Assembly: GCF_014643535.1 (NCBI RefSeq)
Contig: NZ_BMJQ01000003.1
Span: 62,001 to 126,000 of the forward strand
Source of the DNA: Aliidongia dinghuensis
GTDB lineage: Bacteria; Pseudomonadota; Alphaproteobacteria; ATCC43930; CGMCC-115725
Direction: 5' to 3'
DNA length: 64,000 nucleotides
The notes below the pieces were generated by a model that was not told the DNA's origin, did not search any database, and worked only from the letters and a program-made list of their open reading frames with translations. Both the position numbers and the translations under genes were made by a program. Numbering within the stretch: the stretch's first letter is position 1; each line of letters begins with the position of its first letter. Below, in pieces: positions 9,105-17,339 of this stretch.

Positions 9105-9977
9105 ATGCCCGCCCCATCCCCCGCCACGACCGGCCCGATCGCCTTCCAGGGATCGCCCGGCGCCTATTCCGACCTCGCCTGCCACGAAGTCTATCCGGAC
9201 CGGCGCACGCTGCCGTGCCGCACCTTCGAGGACGCGCTGGCGGCGCTCTCGAGCGGCGATGCCGACCTCGCCATGATCCCGATCGAAAATTCGGTCGCAG
9301 GCCGCGTCGCCGACGTGCACCACCTGCTGCCGCGCTCGGGCCTGTCGATCATCGGCGAGCATTTCGCCCCGGTGCACCACCACCTGCTGGCGGTGCCCGG
9401 CGCCTCGCTCGACACGATCAAGACCGTGCGGAGCCACGTCCATGCCCTCTCGCAATGCCGCGACGCGATCCGCGCGCTCAAGCTGACGCCGGTCGTAGCC
9501 GCCGACACGGCCGGTTCCGCCGCCGAGGTGGCGCGGCTCGGCGATCCGTCGGTGGCCGCGATCGCCTCGGAGCTCGCCGGCCGGATCTACGGGCTCGTTT
9601 CGCTCAAGGCCGGGATCGAGGATGCCGCCCACAACACGACGCGCTTCGTCGTACTGGCGCGCGAGCCGGAGATGCCGAAGTTCACCGGTGCGCTCACCGT
9701 GACCACGTTCCTGTTCCGCGTGCGCAACGTTCCGGCATCGCTCTACAAGGCGCTGGGCGGCTTCGCCACCAACGGCGTCAACATGACCAAGCTCGAGAGC
9801 TACATGGCCGGCGGCACTTTCGCCGCGACCGAGTTCTATGCCGACGTCGAGGCGCACCCCGCAGAAAGGCGCCTGCAGCTGGCCTTGGACGAGCTCCGGT
9901 TCTTCACCGAGGAACTGACGATGCTCGGCACATATCCCGCGCACCCGTACCGGACCAAGCAGAACGGCGGAAACTAA
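9105..9977 (+). CDS. pheA: Prephenate dehydratase
   Basis: Converts prephenate to phenylpyruvate in phenylalanine synthesis. The 290-residue monofunctional enzyme (no chorismate mutase domain) has the N-terminal dehydratase domain with FQGSPGAYSDLA, MIPIENSVAGRV and the catalytic TRF motif in NTTRFVVL, followed by a C-terminal ACT domain with ALGGFATNGVNMTKLES, the phenylalanine-binding region that normally gives feedback inhibition. Gene order kdsB-pheA beside cycM is common in alphaproteobacteria. Confidence 0.95.
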   Translation: MPAPSPATTGPIAFQGSPGAYSDLACHEVYPDRRTLPCRTFEDALAALSSGDADLAMIPIENSVAGRVADVHHLLPRSGLSIIGEHFAPVHHHLLAVPGASLDTIKTVRSHVHALSQCRDAIRALKLTPVVAADTAGSAAEVARLGDPSVAAIASELAGRIYGLVSLKAGIEDAAHNTTRFVVLAREPEMPKFTGALTVTTFLFRVRNVPASLYKALGGFATNGVNMTKLESYMAGGTFAATEFYADVEAHPAERRLQLALDELRFFTEELTMLGTYPAHPYRTKQNGGN

Positions 9978-10032
9978 CGTCCTTCCCTCTCTCCGCCGTC
10001 ATCCCGGGCTTGACGATCGAAAGAGGCGCCCC

Positions 10033-10064
10033 TTGACCTTCCCATGATGGCAATCCCATCTCTC
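10033..10064 (+). promoter_or_regulatory. Possible CueR-type promoter of the copper regulator gene
   Basis: TTGACC at 10033-10038 opens into ACCTTCCC (10036-10043), the left half of the usual CueR/MerR-type operator, with the A-T-rich centre CATGATGG. A long (~19 bp) spacer then leads to a weak -10 around 10058. The right half-site is poor. Position just ahead of the regulator suggests autoregulation. A -35 match and one good half-site are visible; the rest is inference. Confidence 0.45.
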
Positions 10065-10093
10065 GCTTCCTCATGAGCCAAGGAGCGAGAGAT
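10058..10093 (+). promoter_or_regulatory. Leader hairpin covering the cueR ribosome binding site
   Basis: ATCTCTCGCT (10058-10067) and AGCGAGAGAT (10084-10093) form a perfect 10-bp stem whose 3' arm runs from the end of the AAGGAG ribosome binding site (10080-10085) into the ATG at 10092. In RNA it would bury the translation start; whether it matters in the cell is not known. Confidence 0.5.
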
Positions 10094-10517
10094 GGCGATC
10101 CGATCCGAGGAGGTCCTGACCATCGGCGATGCGGCCGCCGCATCCGGCGTGTCGGCCAAGATGATCCGCTACTACGAGAGCATCGGGCTGGTCCGCCCGG
10201 CGATGCGGACCGAATCCAACTACCGGACCTATGACGCCAAGGCGGTCGAGACGCTGCGCTTCGTCGCCCGCGCCCGGCACCTGGGCTTCTCGATGGAGGA
10301 GATCGGCCGGCTCCTGGCGCTGTGGCAGGACCGTGGCCGCGCGAGCGCCGACGTCAAGGCGCTGGCCGAGGCGCATATCGCCGAGCTGGAGGCGCGCATC
10401 GCGGCCATGGCGCAAATGAAGGCGACGCTCGAGCACCTGGTTGACCGTTGTCACGGCGACGACCGCCCGGACTGCCCGATCATCGACAATATCGCCGGCG
10501 CCGAAAGCTGCCACTAA
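10092..10517 (+). CDS. cueR: Cu(I)-responsive MerR-family regulator, CueR type
   Basis: A 141-residue MerR protein with the helix-turn-helix TIGDAAAASGVSAKMIRYYESIGLV, then NYRTYD, a dimerisation coiled helix, and the C-terminal metal loop with Cys120 and Cys128 in CHGDDRPDCPIID. Two cysteines eight residues apart with no extra metal ligand are characteristic of the monovalent-copper branch (CueR/HmrR). The last residues (CH) add one more Cys-His pair. No copper ATPase or chaperone gene is nearby; the downstream gene is on the opposite strand. Confidence 0.88.
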   Translation: MAIRSEEVLTIGDAAAASGVSAKMIRYYESIGLVRPAMRTESNYRTYDAKAVETLRFVARARHLGFSMEEIGRLLALWQDRGRASADVKALAEAHIAELEARIAAMAQMKATLEHLVDRCHGDDRPDCPIIDNIAGAESCH

Positions 10518-10526
10518 TCCGGACCC

Positions 10527-10850
10527 CTACCCCCGCGGCGCGAACAGGATGACGCCGGCGCCGATCAGGCAGAGCGCCGCCCCCATCAGGTCCCAGCGGT
10601 CGGGCCGGACCCGCTCGACCGCGAGCAGCCAGAGAAGCGAAGTCGCGACATAGACGCCGCCATAGGCGGCATAGGCGCGCCCGGCCATGGGCGCGTCGAT
10701 CCGGGTCAAAAGGAAGGCGAAGAGCGCCAGGCTCACGGCACCCGGCACGAGCCAGAGCGGCGAGCGGCCGAGCCGGAGCCAGGCCCAGACGGCGTAGCAA
10801 CCGGCGATCTCGGCCAAGGCTGCGCCGACCGCGGCGGCGAAGGACCCCAT
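10527..10850 (-). CDS. YnfA-family (UPF0060) membrane protein
   Basis: A 107-residue inner-membrane protein with four hydrophobic segments (about 5-25, 32-52, 62-80, 88-105), consistent with the UPF0060/YnfA family, which belongs to the small multidrug-resistance-like fold. The family motifs [14 protein letters not shown] and [15 protein letters not shown] are present. The function of the family is not settled; small-molecule export has been proposed for some members. It begins 13 bases after the nudC stop on the same strand, so it is probably in the nudC operon. Confidence 0.88.
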   Translation of the reverse strand: MGSFAAAVGAALAEIAGCYAVWAWLRLGRSPLWLVPGAVSLALFAFLLTRIDAPMAGRAYAAYGGVYVATSLLWLLAVERVRPDRWDLMGAALCLIGAGVILFAPRG

Positions 10851-10863
10851 CGGCGGAAAGCCC

Positions 10864-11799
10864 TTACCGGCCCTGGGCCAGCCAGTCCTCGATCAGGCGG
10901 CGCGAGATCGAATCCTTGCGCGGCAGGCGGAAGAACTCGTCGTCCTCGTGGTCCAGCACCCAGTCGCGCGAGAACCAGCGCGCATCCTCGAGCTCTCGGT
11001 CGTTGAGGTGAATGTCGCGGCTCTTCGCCGTCGCATAGAAGCCCAGCATGATCGACGACGGAAAGGGCCAGGGCTGCGACGAGTGATAGACGACGTCCTC
11101 GACCTCGACGCCGGCCTCCTCCTTCACCTCGCGCGCGACCGCCTCCTCCAGGCTCTCGCCCGGCTCGACGAAGCCCGCGAGCGTCGAATACATGCCCTTC
11201 ATCCAGACCGCCTGGCGGCCCAGGAGCATCCGGTCGCCGTCGGTCACGAGCATGATGACGGCCGGGTCCGTGCGCGGGAAATGGTGCGTCTTGCAATCGG
11301 GTGAGATGCAGATCCGGACATGGCCGCCCTCGGCGCCGATCGTGGCGCTGCCGCAGACGCCGCAGAACCGATGCCGGTTGTGCCAATGGGCGAGCCCGCG
11401 CGCGTAGGCAAGGAGCGAGCCCGTCTGCTGCGTCAGCAGAGGTCCGAACGCGCGCAGATCCTGGAATCGCGGCCCCGAGTCGGATGCGGCCGCGCCAAAG
11501 CCCAGCCGTTCGAGCGGCGTCTCCTCGGCCGAGAGATCGAGTGCGAAATGGGCGATGTCGCCGTCGAGGCCGAGCAGCATCGGTTCGACGCCGGCAAGGA
11601 TGAACGGCGTCACGGTCTCGAGATCGAGCAGGATCGGTTCGGGACCGCTGCCGGTGTCGCGCACCAGATGCTGCGCGCGCCATACCGGCACGAAACGGCT
11701 CGTCTCGGACGTCAGCCGTGCTTTGATCCAGTCGGGGTTCTTGCGCAAGGGCCCGACCCGGTCGAGCCCACCCGCTGCATAGAAATTCGGTCGTCTCAT
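10864..11799 (-). CDS. nudC: NAD(+)/NADH pyrophosphatase (Nudix)
   Basis: Hydrolyses NAD(H) and can remove NAD caps from RNA. The 311-residue protein has an N-terminal domain, a zinc ribbon (FCGVCG, then CISPDC about 20 residues on) and the Nudix box [22 protein letters not shown], followed by [14 protein letters not shown], the hallmark of the NudC subgroup (SQPWPFPxS). The frame stays open upstream to 12009, but the region between 11800 and 12009 overlaps the SRP RNA and lacks family similarity, so I use the ATG at 11799. Confidence 0.93.
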   Translation of the reverse strand: MRRPNFYAAGGLDRVGPLRKNPDWIKARLTSETSRFVPVWRAQHLVRDTGSGPEPILLDLETVTPFILAGVEPMLLGLDGDIAHFALDLSAEETPLERLGFGAAASDSGPRFQDLRAFGPLLTQQTGSLLAYARGLAHWHNRHRFCGVCGSATIGAEGGHVRICISPDCKTHHFPRTDPAVIMLVTDGDRMLLGRQAVWMKGMYSTLAGFVEPGESLEEAVAREVKEEAGVEVEDVVYHSSQPWPFPSSIMLGFYATAKSRDIHLNDRELEDARWFSRDWVLDHEDDEFFRLPRKDSISRRLIEDWLAQGR

Positions 11800-11910
11800 G
11801 GGGCGAGACCATGGCATGCCCCGGCGCAGGCGGCAAGGCGAAGGGCCGCCGCAGCGGTACGCCGGGGCGGTCTTTTCCCGCAGCCCATCCATGTCGTCGG
11901 ACGATCCTGC

Positions 11911-11941
11911 TTGCACCTCGGCGCAGGACAGCCGATATATG
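11911..11941 (+). promoter_or_regulatory. Probable promoter of the SRP RNA
   Basis: TTGCAC (11911-11916) is followed after 17-19 bases by an A/T-rich -10 (GATATATG within 11934-11941), and the RNA 5' end deduced from base pairing (about 11947) lies 6-8 bases downstream. Apart from this the 147 bases after nudC hold nothing I recognise. Confidence 0.5.
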
Positions 11942-11946
11942 GCCTC

Positions 11947-12042
11947 GGAAGGCTGGCGGTGGGCAGGTCCCTCGCCAACCCGGTCAGGTCCGGAAGGAAG
12001 CAGCCGCAACGAGTTTCCGACTTGGGTCGTCGCCGGTCTTCC
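11947..12042 (+). ncRNA. ffs: Signal recognition particle RNA, small bacterial type (4.5S)
   Basis: The universally conserved apical part GGTCAGGTCCGGAAGGAAGC is at 11982-12001, followed by the AGCC closing strand; this is the Ffh (SRP54) binding site. The flanks pair over a long helix: GGAAGGCTGGCG at 11947-11958 with CGCCGGTCTTCC at 12031-12042, with G-U pairs. The length of about 96 nt fits the short hairpin form. Ends are set from base pairing and may be off by a few bases. It acts with Ffh in co-translational targeting to the inner membrane. Location just ahead of dnaX is a conserved arrangement in alphaproteobacteria. Confidence 0.92.
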
Positions 12043-12149
12043 ACCCCTCTCCCAAGCGACTTCTGGCGGCGGGCCTCCTTCTTGACAGTGTCGACCGTGA
12101 CCGATCGTCCTGCCAGCACGGCATTGTTGCCGGCGCCTCGTCCCGTCCC

Positions 12150-14084
12150 ATGAGCGATCAAGTCGAATATCGGGTCCTCGCCCGCAAATACCGGCCGTCG
12201 AGCTTCGACCAGCTGATCGGCCACGACACGCTCGTGCGCACGCTCACGAATGCGTTAGACAGCGGCCGCATCGCACATGCCTTCATGCTGACCGGCGTGC
12301 GCGGCGTCGGCAAGACGACGACGGCCCGCATCATCGCGCGTGCCTTGAACTGCGTCGGGCCCGACGGCACCGGCGGCCCGACCATGCAGCCGTGCGGGCA
12401 ATGCGACGCCTGCCGGGCCATCGCCGAGGATCGCCATCCGGACGTGATCGAGATGGACGCGGCGTCCCGCACCGGCGTCGACGACATCCGCGAGCTGATC
12501 GAGGGCGTGCGCTACCGGCCGGTCTCGGCGCGCTACAAGATCTACATCATCGACGAAGTGCACATGCTGTCGAAGGCGGCGTTCAATGCGCTGCTGAAGA
12601 CGCTCGAGGAGCCGCCGCCCGACATCAAGTTCGTGTTCGCCACGACCGAGATCAACAAGGTGCCGGTGACGGTGCTGTCGCGCTGCCAGCGCTACACGCT
12701 GCCGCGCATCCCCCTCGAGACCTTGGCCGCCTATTACGGCGAGATCGCCGTCAAGGAGAAGGTCGAGATCGAGCCCGGTGCCTTGACGCTGGTCGCACGC
12801 GCCGCCGACGGCTCGGTGCGCGACGGGCTTTCGATTCTCGACCAGGCGATCGCCTTGGGATTCGGCGGCCTCATTACCGAGGCGGCGGTGCGCGACATGC
12901 TGGGCGTCGCCGATCGCGGCCTGACATTCGACCTGTTCGAGAACGTCATGGCCGGCGACGCGCCGGCAGCGCTCGCGGGGCTCGAGACGCTCTACAACGG
13001 CGGCACCGATCCGGCGATGGTGCTGCAGGACCTGCTGGACGTCACCCATTTCGTCACGCGGCTCAAGCTCGAGCGGCCCGAGGCCGGCGGGTCGAACCGG
13101 CCGCTCGCCGATGGCCAGGACCTGGAGCGCGGCCGGGCGCTCGCCGGCCGGCTCGGCCTCGCCGCCCTCGCCCGCACCTGGCAGATGCTCTTGAAAGGCT
13201 TGCCCGAGGTGCAGACGGCGCCGGCACCGCTCAAGGCGGCCGAGATGGTGCTGATCCGGCTGGTCTATGTCACCGACCTGCCGCCGCCGGCCGAGCTCAT
13301 CAAGGCGCTGCAGAACGCTGGCGGCCCCGGTATGAATAACGGCAGCGCGCCCAACGGCGAGCGCAACGGCCCGCGCGCCGAGGCGCCGCCCCGGCCGGTC
13401 GCGATCATGGGTGGCGCGATCATGGGCGGCGCGGGCCAGGGCGGCCAGGCCATGGCCGTGCGCCAGGCCGAGCCGGCTGCTGCCGCGCATGCCGAGACCG
13501 CCGCAGCCGAGGTTATGCCGCAGCCCGCGAGCTTCCAGGAGGTCATGGAGCTGATCGCCGTCCGGCGCGAGGCGATCCTCTACAACCAGATCGCCGCGAT
13601 GGTGCATCTGGTGCGCTTCCAGGTCGGTCATATCGAGCTCAGGCCTGCGCCAGAGGCGCCGCGTGATCTCGTCACCCGCATGGGCCAGTTCCTGAACGAG
13701 GTGACCGGTCAACGCTGGATGATCATGGTCAGCCGCGAGCCGGGCCAGCCGACGCTCAAGGAGCAGATCCAGGCGCGCGAGGCCAAGCGCCGGGCGGAGG
13801 TCAGCACCACGCCGGTGATGAAGGCCTTGCTGCTGGCCTTTCCCGGCCTCACCATCGACAAGATCATCGATCTCGTGCCGGAGCCGGAACCGGAGCCCGC
13901 GTCGGCACTGCCGGCGGAATTGCCGCTGGCGCCGGAGCCGGACGCGATCGCCCCGTTCGACGAAGCGGCCATCGGTGATCCGGCACTCGGCGACGTGCCG
14001 GCCGCAGGCCTTTATGAAGAAGATGACCCGGGGCCGTTCATGGCCCCGATTCTCGACCCCGACGACGAAGATGGAGACGCTTGA
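12150..14084 (+). CDS. dnaX: DNA polymerase III subunit gamma/tau
   Basis: Clamp-loader ATPase of the replicative polymerase. The 644-residue protein has the Walker A motif GVRGVGKTTTAR near residue 50, a zinc module (CVGPDG to CGQCDAC), Walker B region DEVHMLSKAAFN, sensor region and LSRCQRY, then clamp-loader domain III. An Ala/Gly/Pro/Met-rich linker (about residues 395-455) precedes the tau-type C-terminal part, and the tail is very rich in Glu, Pro and Ala. I see no poly-A slippery site like the one that makes gamma in E. coli. The conserved protein begins at the ATG at 12150 although the frame is open further upstream. Confidence 0.95.
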   Translation: MSDQVEYRVLARKYRPSSFDQLIGHDTLVRTLTNALDSGRIAHAFMLTGVRGVGKTTTARIIARALNCVGPDGTGGPTMQPCGQCDACRAIAEDRHPDVIEMDAASRTGVDDIRELIEGVRYRPVSARYKIYIIDEVHMLSKAAFNALLKTLEEPPPDIKFVFATTEINKVPVTVLSRCQRYTLPRIPLETLAAYYGEIAVKEKVEIEPGALTLVARAADGSVRDGLSILDQAIALGFGGLITEAAVRDMLGVADRGLTFDLFENVMAGDAPAALAGLETLYNGGTDPAMVLQDLLDVTHFVTRLKLERPEAGGSNRPLADGQDLERGRALAGRLGLAALARTWQMLLKGLPEVQTAPAPLKAAEMVLIRLVYVTDLPPPAELIKALQNAGGPGMNNGSAPNGERNGPRAEAPPRPVAIMGGAIMGGAGQGGQAMAVRQAEPAAAAHAETAAAEVMPQPASFQEVMELIAVRREAILYNQIAAMVHLVRFQVGHIELRPAPEAPRDLVTRMGQFLNEVTGQRWMIMVSREPGQPTLKEQIQAREAKRRAEVSTTPVMKALLLAFPGLTIDKIIDLVPEPEPEPASALPAELPLAPEPDAIAPFDEAAIGDPALGDVPAAGLYEEDDPGPFMAPILDPDDEDGDA

Positions 14085-14085
14085 G

Positions 14086-14409
14086 ATGAAGAATCTCGGC
14101 AACATGATGAAGCAGGCCCAGCAGTTCCAGACGCGCATGCAGGAGATGCAGGCCGAGCTGGAGAAGGTCGAGATGACCGGCCAGGCAGGCGGCGGCACGG
14201 TCAAGGTCGTGCTGAGCGGCAAGAACGATGTCCGGAAGATCTCGATCGACAAGGCGCTCGTCGACCCGGAAGAGGTCGAGGTGCTGGAAGACCTGTTGCT
14301 GGCCGCGTTCAACGACGCCAAGCAGAAGGTCGAGGCCCATGCCGCGGCCGAGATGCAGAAGCTGACCGGCGGCCTGCAGCTGCCGCCGGGCATGAAGCTG
14401 CCGTTCTAA
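14086..14409 (+). CDS. YbaB/EbfC nucleoid-associated protein
   Basis: A 107-residue DNA-binding dimer of the YbaB/EbfC family. It starts KNLGNMMKQAQQFQTRMQEMQAELE, the expected N-terminal helix, then a beta meander containing GGGTVKVVLSGKNDVRKISIDKALVD and a C-terminal helix rich in Ala/Lys ending in a Met/Pro-rich tail. The ATG at 14071 inside the dnaX end is an alternative (METLEMKN...); 14086 gives the usual family start. It begins two bases after the dnaX stop, and dnaX-ybaB-recR is a classic operon. Confidence 0.93.
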   Translation: MKNLGNMMKQAQQFQTRMQEMQAELEKVEMTGQAGGGTVKVVLSGKNDVRKISIDKALVDPEEVEVLEDLLLAAFNDAKQKVEAHAAAEMQKLTGGLQLPPGMKLPF

Positions 14410-14418
14410 GAGGCCCTC

Positions 14419-15012
14419 TTGTCCGGCGCCGAGATTGACCGGCTGATCCAGCTCCTGGCCAAGCTGCCGGGGCTGGGGCCGCGCTCGGCCCGGCGCGCCG
14501 TGCTCTACATGCTGAAGCGGCGCGAGGCCTACATGCTGCCGCTCGGGTCCGCGATCGGCGAAGTGGCCCAAGCCATCCACACCTGCCGCATCTGCGGCAA
14601 CCTCGACACCACCGACCCCTGCCCGATCTGCACGGACGAGAGCCGGGACGGCGGGCTTGTCTGCGTCGTCGAGGACGTGGCCGATCTCTGGGCGATCGAG
14701 CGGACCTCGTCCTACACCGGCCGCTACCATGTGCTGGGCGGCATCCTGTCGGCGCTCGACGGCATCCGGCCCGAGGACCTCAACATCGCTGCACTGGTCG
14801 ATCGCGCCGCCTCGGGTGCCGTGCGCGAAGTGATCCTTGCCATGAACGCGACCGTCGAAGGCCAGAGCACGGCGCACTACCTGACAGACCGGCTGGCCGC
14901 GACCGGCGTCAAGGTCTCCCGCCTCGCCCACGGCGTGCCGATCGGCGGCGAGCTCGACTATCTCGACGAAGGCACGCTCGCCGCCGCCTTGAAGGCGCGC
15001 CGGCCGCTTTAG
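14419..15012 (+). CDS. recR: Recombination mediator RecR
   Basis: Part of the RecFOR pathway, loading RecA at gaps. The 197-residue protein has the helix-hairpin-helix [17 protein letters not shown], the four-cysteine zinc finger [16 protein letters not shown], the Toprim core [15 protein letters not shown] and [16 protein letters not shown], and the C-terminal Walker-B-like part with [21 protein letters not shown]. Translation appears to start at TTG (14419), nine bases after the ybaB stop, with AGAGG at 14409-14413 as the ribosome binding site. Confidence 0.95.
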   Translation: MSGAEIDRLIQLLAKLPGLGPRSARRAVLYMLKRREAYMLPLGSAIGEVAQAIHTCRICGNLDTTDPCPICTDESRDGGLVCVVEDVADLWAIERTSSYTGRYHVLGGILSALDGIRPEDLNIAALVDRAASGAVREVILAMNATVEGQSTAHYLTDRLAATGVKVSRLAHGVPIGGELDYLDEGTLAAALKARRPL

Positions 15013-15023
15013 GAGCGAGAAAG

Positions 15024-15935
15024 CTAAGCCACAGCTTCCAGCGCCGGCAGCGCCGCCTCGGCGTCCACGACGGCCTGACGCAGGATCTGGGCGAGCCGGG
15101 CCGCCGTCGGCGCCGGCTCGGCATCGGCCTGGTAGAGGGCCAGCGACAGGTTCGGCAGCGGCGGCAGGCCCGCCTCGCCTGGCGCCAGCGCCCGCACCGT
15201 CCGCGGCAGGCCGAGTGCAGTGCGGACGGTCAAGCCCAGTCCGGCCGCAGTCGCGGCCCAGAGCCCACCCAGGTTGGCGCTGCTGACCGAAAGCCGCCAC
15301 GGAATGCCGGCCCGGTCGAGCGCCGCTGTGCCGGACGAGCGGAACAGGCACGGCGCCTCGAACGAGATCAGGGGCAGCGGCTCACCCGAAAGATCGGGCT
15401 GCAGCGGCCAACCGTCCGGTGGCCCGATCCAGCACATCGCCAGATCGGCGATGCGCGTGCCGTGGGGTGCGTCCGTGCCGTCGCCCCAGGCCAGCACCAG
15501 GTCGAGCCGGCCGGCCGTGACCCGGTCCAACAGCTCGGCATTGCGTGCGACCCGCGCCTCGATCCGGACCTTGGGATGGGCGCGCGCGAAGCGAGCCAGC
15601 ACATCCGGCAGCAGGAACTCGCCGAAATCCTCCTGCACGCCCAGCCGGACCCAGCCGGCGAGATCGACGCCCCGCACCGCCGTCGCCGCCTCGTCGTTGA
15701 GCTCGATCAGGCGGCGGGCGTAACCCAGCAGGGTCTCGCCGGCCTCGGTCAACACCAGGCCGCGCCCCGCCTTGCGGAAGATCGCCGTCCCCGCCTGGTC
15801 CTCGAGCTTGCGCAGCTGTGCGCTGATGGCCGAGGTCGAGCGATTCAGCCGGTCGGCCGCCTTGGCGAAGCTGCCAAGCTCCATGCCGGTCAGGAAGCTG
15901 CGCAGCACATCGAGATCGAACGTGGTCTGCCGCAT
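15024..15935 (-). CDS. LysR-family transcriptional regulator
   Basis: A 303-residue LysR protein. The N-terminal winged helix reads VLRSFLTGMELGSFAKAADRLNRSTSAISAQLRKLEDQAGTAIFRKAGRGLVLTEAG, the standard LysR DNA-binding domain; the rest is a two-lobed periplasmic-binding-type effector domain. It is divergent from an MFS transporter gene, so control of that transporter is the natural inference. Another ATG lies at 15944, but AGG at 15945-15947 is too close to it and properly spaced for 15935. The effector is unknown. Confidence 0.88.
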   Translation of the reverse strand: MRQTTFDLDVLRSFLTGMELGSFAKAADRLNRSTSAISAQLRKLEDQAGTAIFRKAGRGLVLTEAGETLLGYARRLIELNDEAATAVRGVDLAGWVRLGVQEDFGEFLLPDVLARFARAHPKVRIEARVARNAELLDRVTAGRLDLVLAWGDGTDAPHGTRIADLAMCWIGPPDGWPLQPDLSGEPLPLISFEAPCLFRSSGTAALDRAGIPWRLSVSSANLGGLWAATAAGLGLTVRTALGLPRTVRALAPGEAGLPPLPNLSLALYQADAEPAPTAARLAQILRQAVVDAEAALPALEAVA

Positions 15936-15943
15936 GGATATCA

Positions 15944-15989
15944 TCCTGAAAATCAGAACTATTCGTGAAAAACTTTCAAATTTTCAGGA
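15944..15989. promoter_or_regulatory. Inverted repeat between LysR gene and MFS transporter
   Basis: TCCTGAAAAT (15944-15953) and ATTTTCAGGA (15980-15989) are perfect inverted repeats, and between them TGAAA and TTTCA (around 15966-15978) form a small second dyad. The A/T-rich block stands out from the GC-rich surroundings and lies in the divergent promoter region, as LysR operators do. Confidence 0.5.
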
Positions 15990-16061
15990 CGATGATGGCG
16001 CGGCACGGTCGGGGAATCAAGGCGGTTCGGCCGCCTGTCCCTGGATCAGGAGCCAGCCCCC

Positions 16062-17339
16062 ATGTCCGCGACCGTTCTTGGTCCCGCTTCGCCCAAGGCC
16101 AGAGCTGACCGCCGGCACCGCTGGAAGGTGCTGGCGGTCGGCGTTGCCGCCAATGCGAGCTTCGCTGCCGCCTTTTCCGGCCTGCCGACCACCGCCGTGT
16201 TCATGCGCGCGGCCTACGATCTGAACAACGCGTTGCTCGGCCTCGTGCTGGGGCTGCTTGGGCTGGGCATTGCGCTGAGCGAGCTGCCTTGGGGCTTGCT
16301 GACCGATCGCTGGGGCGATCGGCGCGTGCTGCTCTTGGGCCTCGGCACCACGGCGCTGGCCCTGGCGATGATGGCGCTCGTGGCCGCCCCCTCGCCGGGC
16401 GCTGCGCCGCCGAGGGGCCTGCTCGCCGCCGGCATGCTGCTGGTCGGTCTCCTGGGTGGCAGCGTCAACGGCTCGAGTGGCCGCGCGGTCATGGCCTGGT
16501 TCCGCGAAGGCGAGCGCGGCCTCGCCATGAGCATCCGGCAGACCGCCTTGCCGGCCGGCGGCGGGCTCGGCGCGCTCGTGCTGCCACCGCTCGCCGCGAC
16601 CCACGGCTTTGCCGTGGTCTTTGGCGGGCTTGCAGGCCTCTGCGCCCTCGCCACCCTGGCGGCAGCACGCTGGCTCGGCGAACCTCCGGTCGAGGCTGCG
16701 GCCGCCGGTGACCCGAGCATGGCGGGGTCAGGGCCGCTCCGCAGTACCGCCATCTGGCGGGTGGCGACTGGCATCGGCCTGCTCTGCGTGCCGCAGCTCG
16801 CAGTGCTGACCTTCGGCGCGATCTTCCTTCATGATTTCGCCGGGGTCGGCGTGGCCGTCACCAGCGGTGCGCTCGTCGTGGTCCAGGTCGGCGCCGGCAT
16901 CCTCCGGGTCTGGAGCGGCCATTGGACCGACCGCCGCCGCAACCGGCGCGCCTACCTGCGTGGCTGCGCGCTTGCGAGCGCCGGCCTATTCCTCAGCCTC
17001 GGCCTGCTCACAGCGACGCTTGGGCCCGCAGCGTGGTGGTGGAGCGTGAGCCTGCTGACTTTCGGCGGCGTGATCGCCTCGGCCTGGAACGGCATCGCCT
17101 TTACCGAGCTTGCGAGCCTGGCTGGCGCCGCCCGGGCCGGCACCGCGCTGGCGCTCGGCAACAGCTTCGCTTTCCTCACCCTGTTCCTGACGCCGCTCGC
17201 CATCCCCGTGCTGCTGGCATGGAGTGCCTGGCCCACCGTGTGGATCGCGGCCGCGGGCTCGGCGCTCGCGGCATCCGCCGTCTTTCCCCCGCAGGCTTTC
17301 CCGGGCGCCGTCAGCCGTGATCGCGGAGCACGCCCGTGA
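16062..17339 (+). CDS. Major facilitator superfamily transporter
   Basis: A 425-residue inner-membrane protein with about twelve hydrophobic segments. The loop after the second segment is LLTDRWGDRRVLLLG, a clear form of the MFS motif GxLaDrxGrkr. A matching loop (GHWTDRRRNRRAYLRG) starts the second half. The ligand cannot be read from the sequence. It is divergent from a LysR gene that probably controls it, and AGGAG at 16047-16051 precedes the ATG. Its last 29 bases overlap the convergent pentapeptide-repeat gene. Confidence 0.88.
   Translation: MSATVLGPASPKARADRRHRWKVLAVGVAANASFAAAFSGLPTTAVFMRAAYDLNNALLGLVLGLLGLGIALSELPWGLLTDRWGDRRVLLLGLGTTALALAMMALVAAPSPGAAPPRGLLAAGMLLVGLLGGSVNGSSGRAVMAWFREGERGLAMSIRQTALPAGGGLGALVLPPLAATHGFAVVFGGLAGLCALATLAAARWLGEPPVEAAAAGDPSMAGSGPLRSTAIWRVATGIGLLCVPQLAVLTFGAIFLHDFAGVGVAVTSGALVVVQVGAGILRVWSGHWTDRRRNRRAYLRGCALASAGLFLSLGLLTATLGPAAWWWSVSLLTFGGVIASAWNGIAFTELASLAGAARAGTALALGNSFAFLTLFLTPLAIPVLLAWSAWPTVWIAAAGSALAASAVFPPQAFPGAVSRDRGARP

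Noticed and set aside
12150..14084. Programmed frameshift in dnaX
   Set aside because: No A-rich slippery heptamer and stem as in E. coli is present, so no gamma product is claimed.
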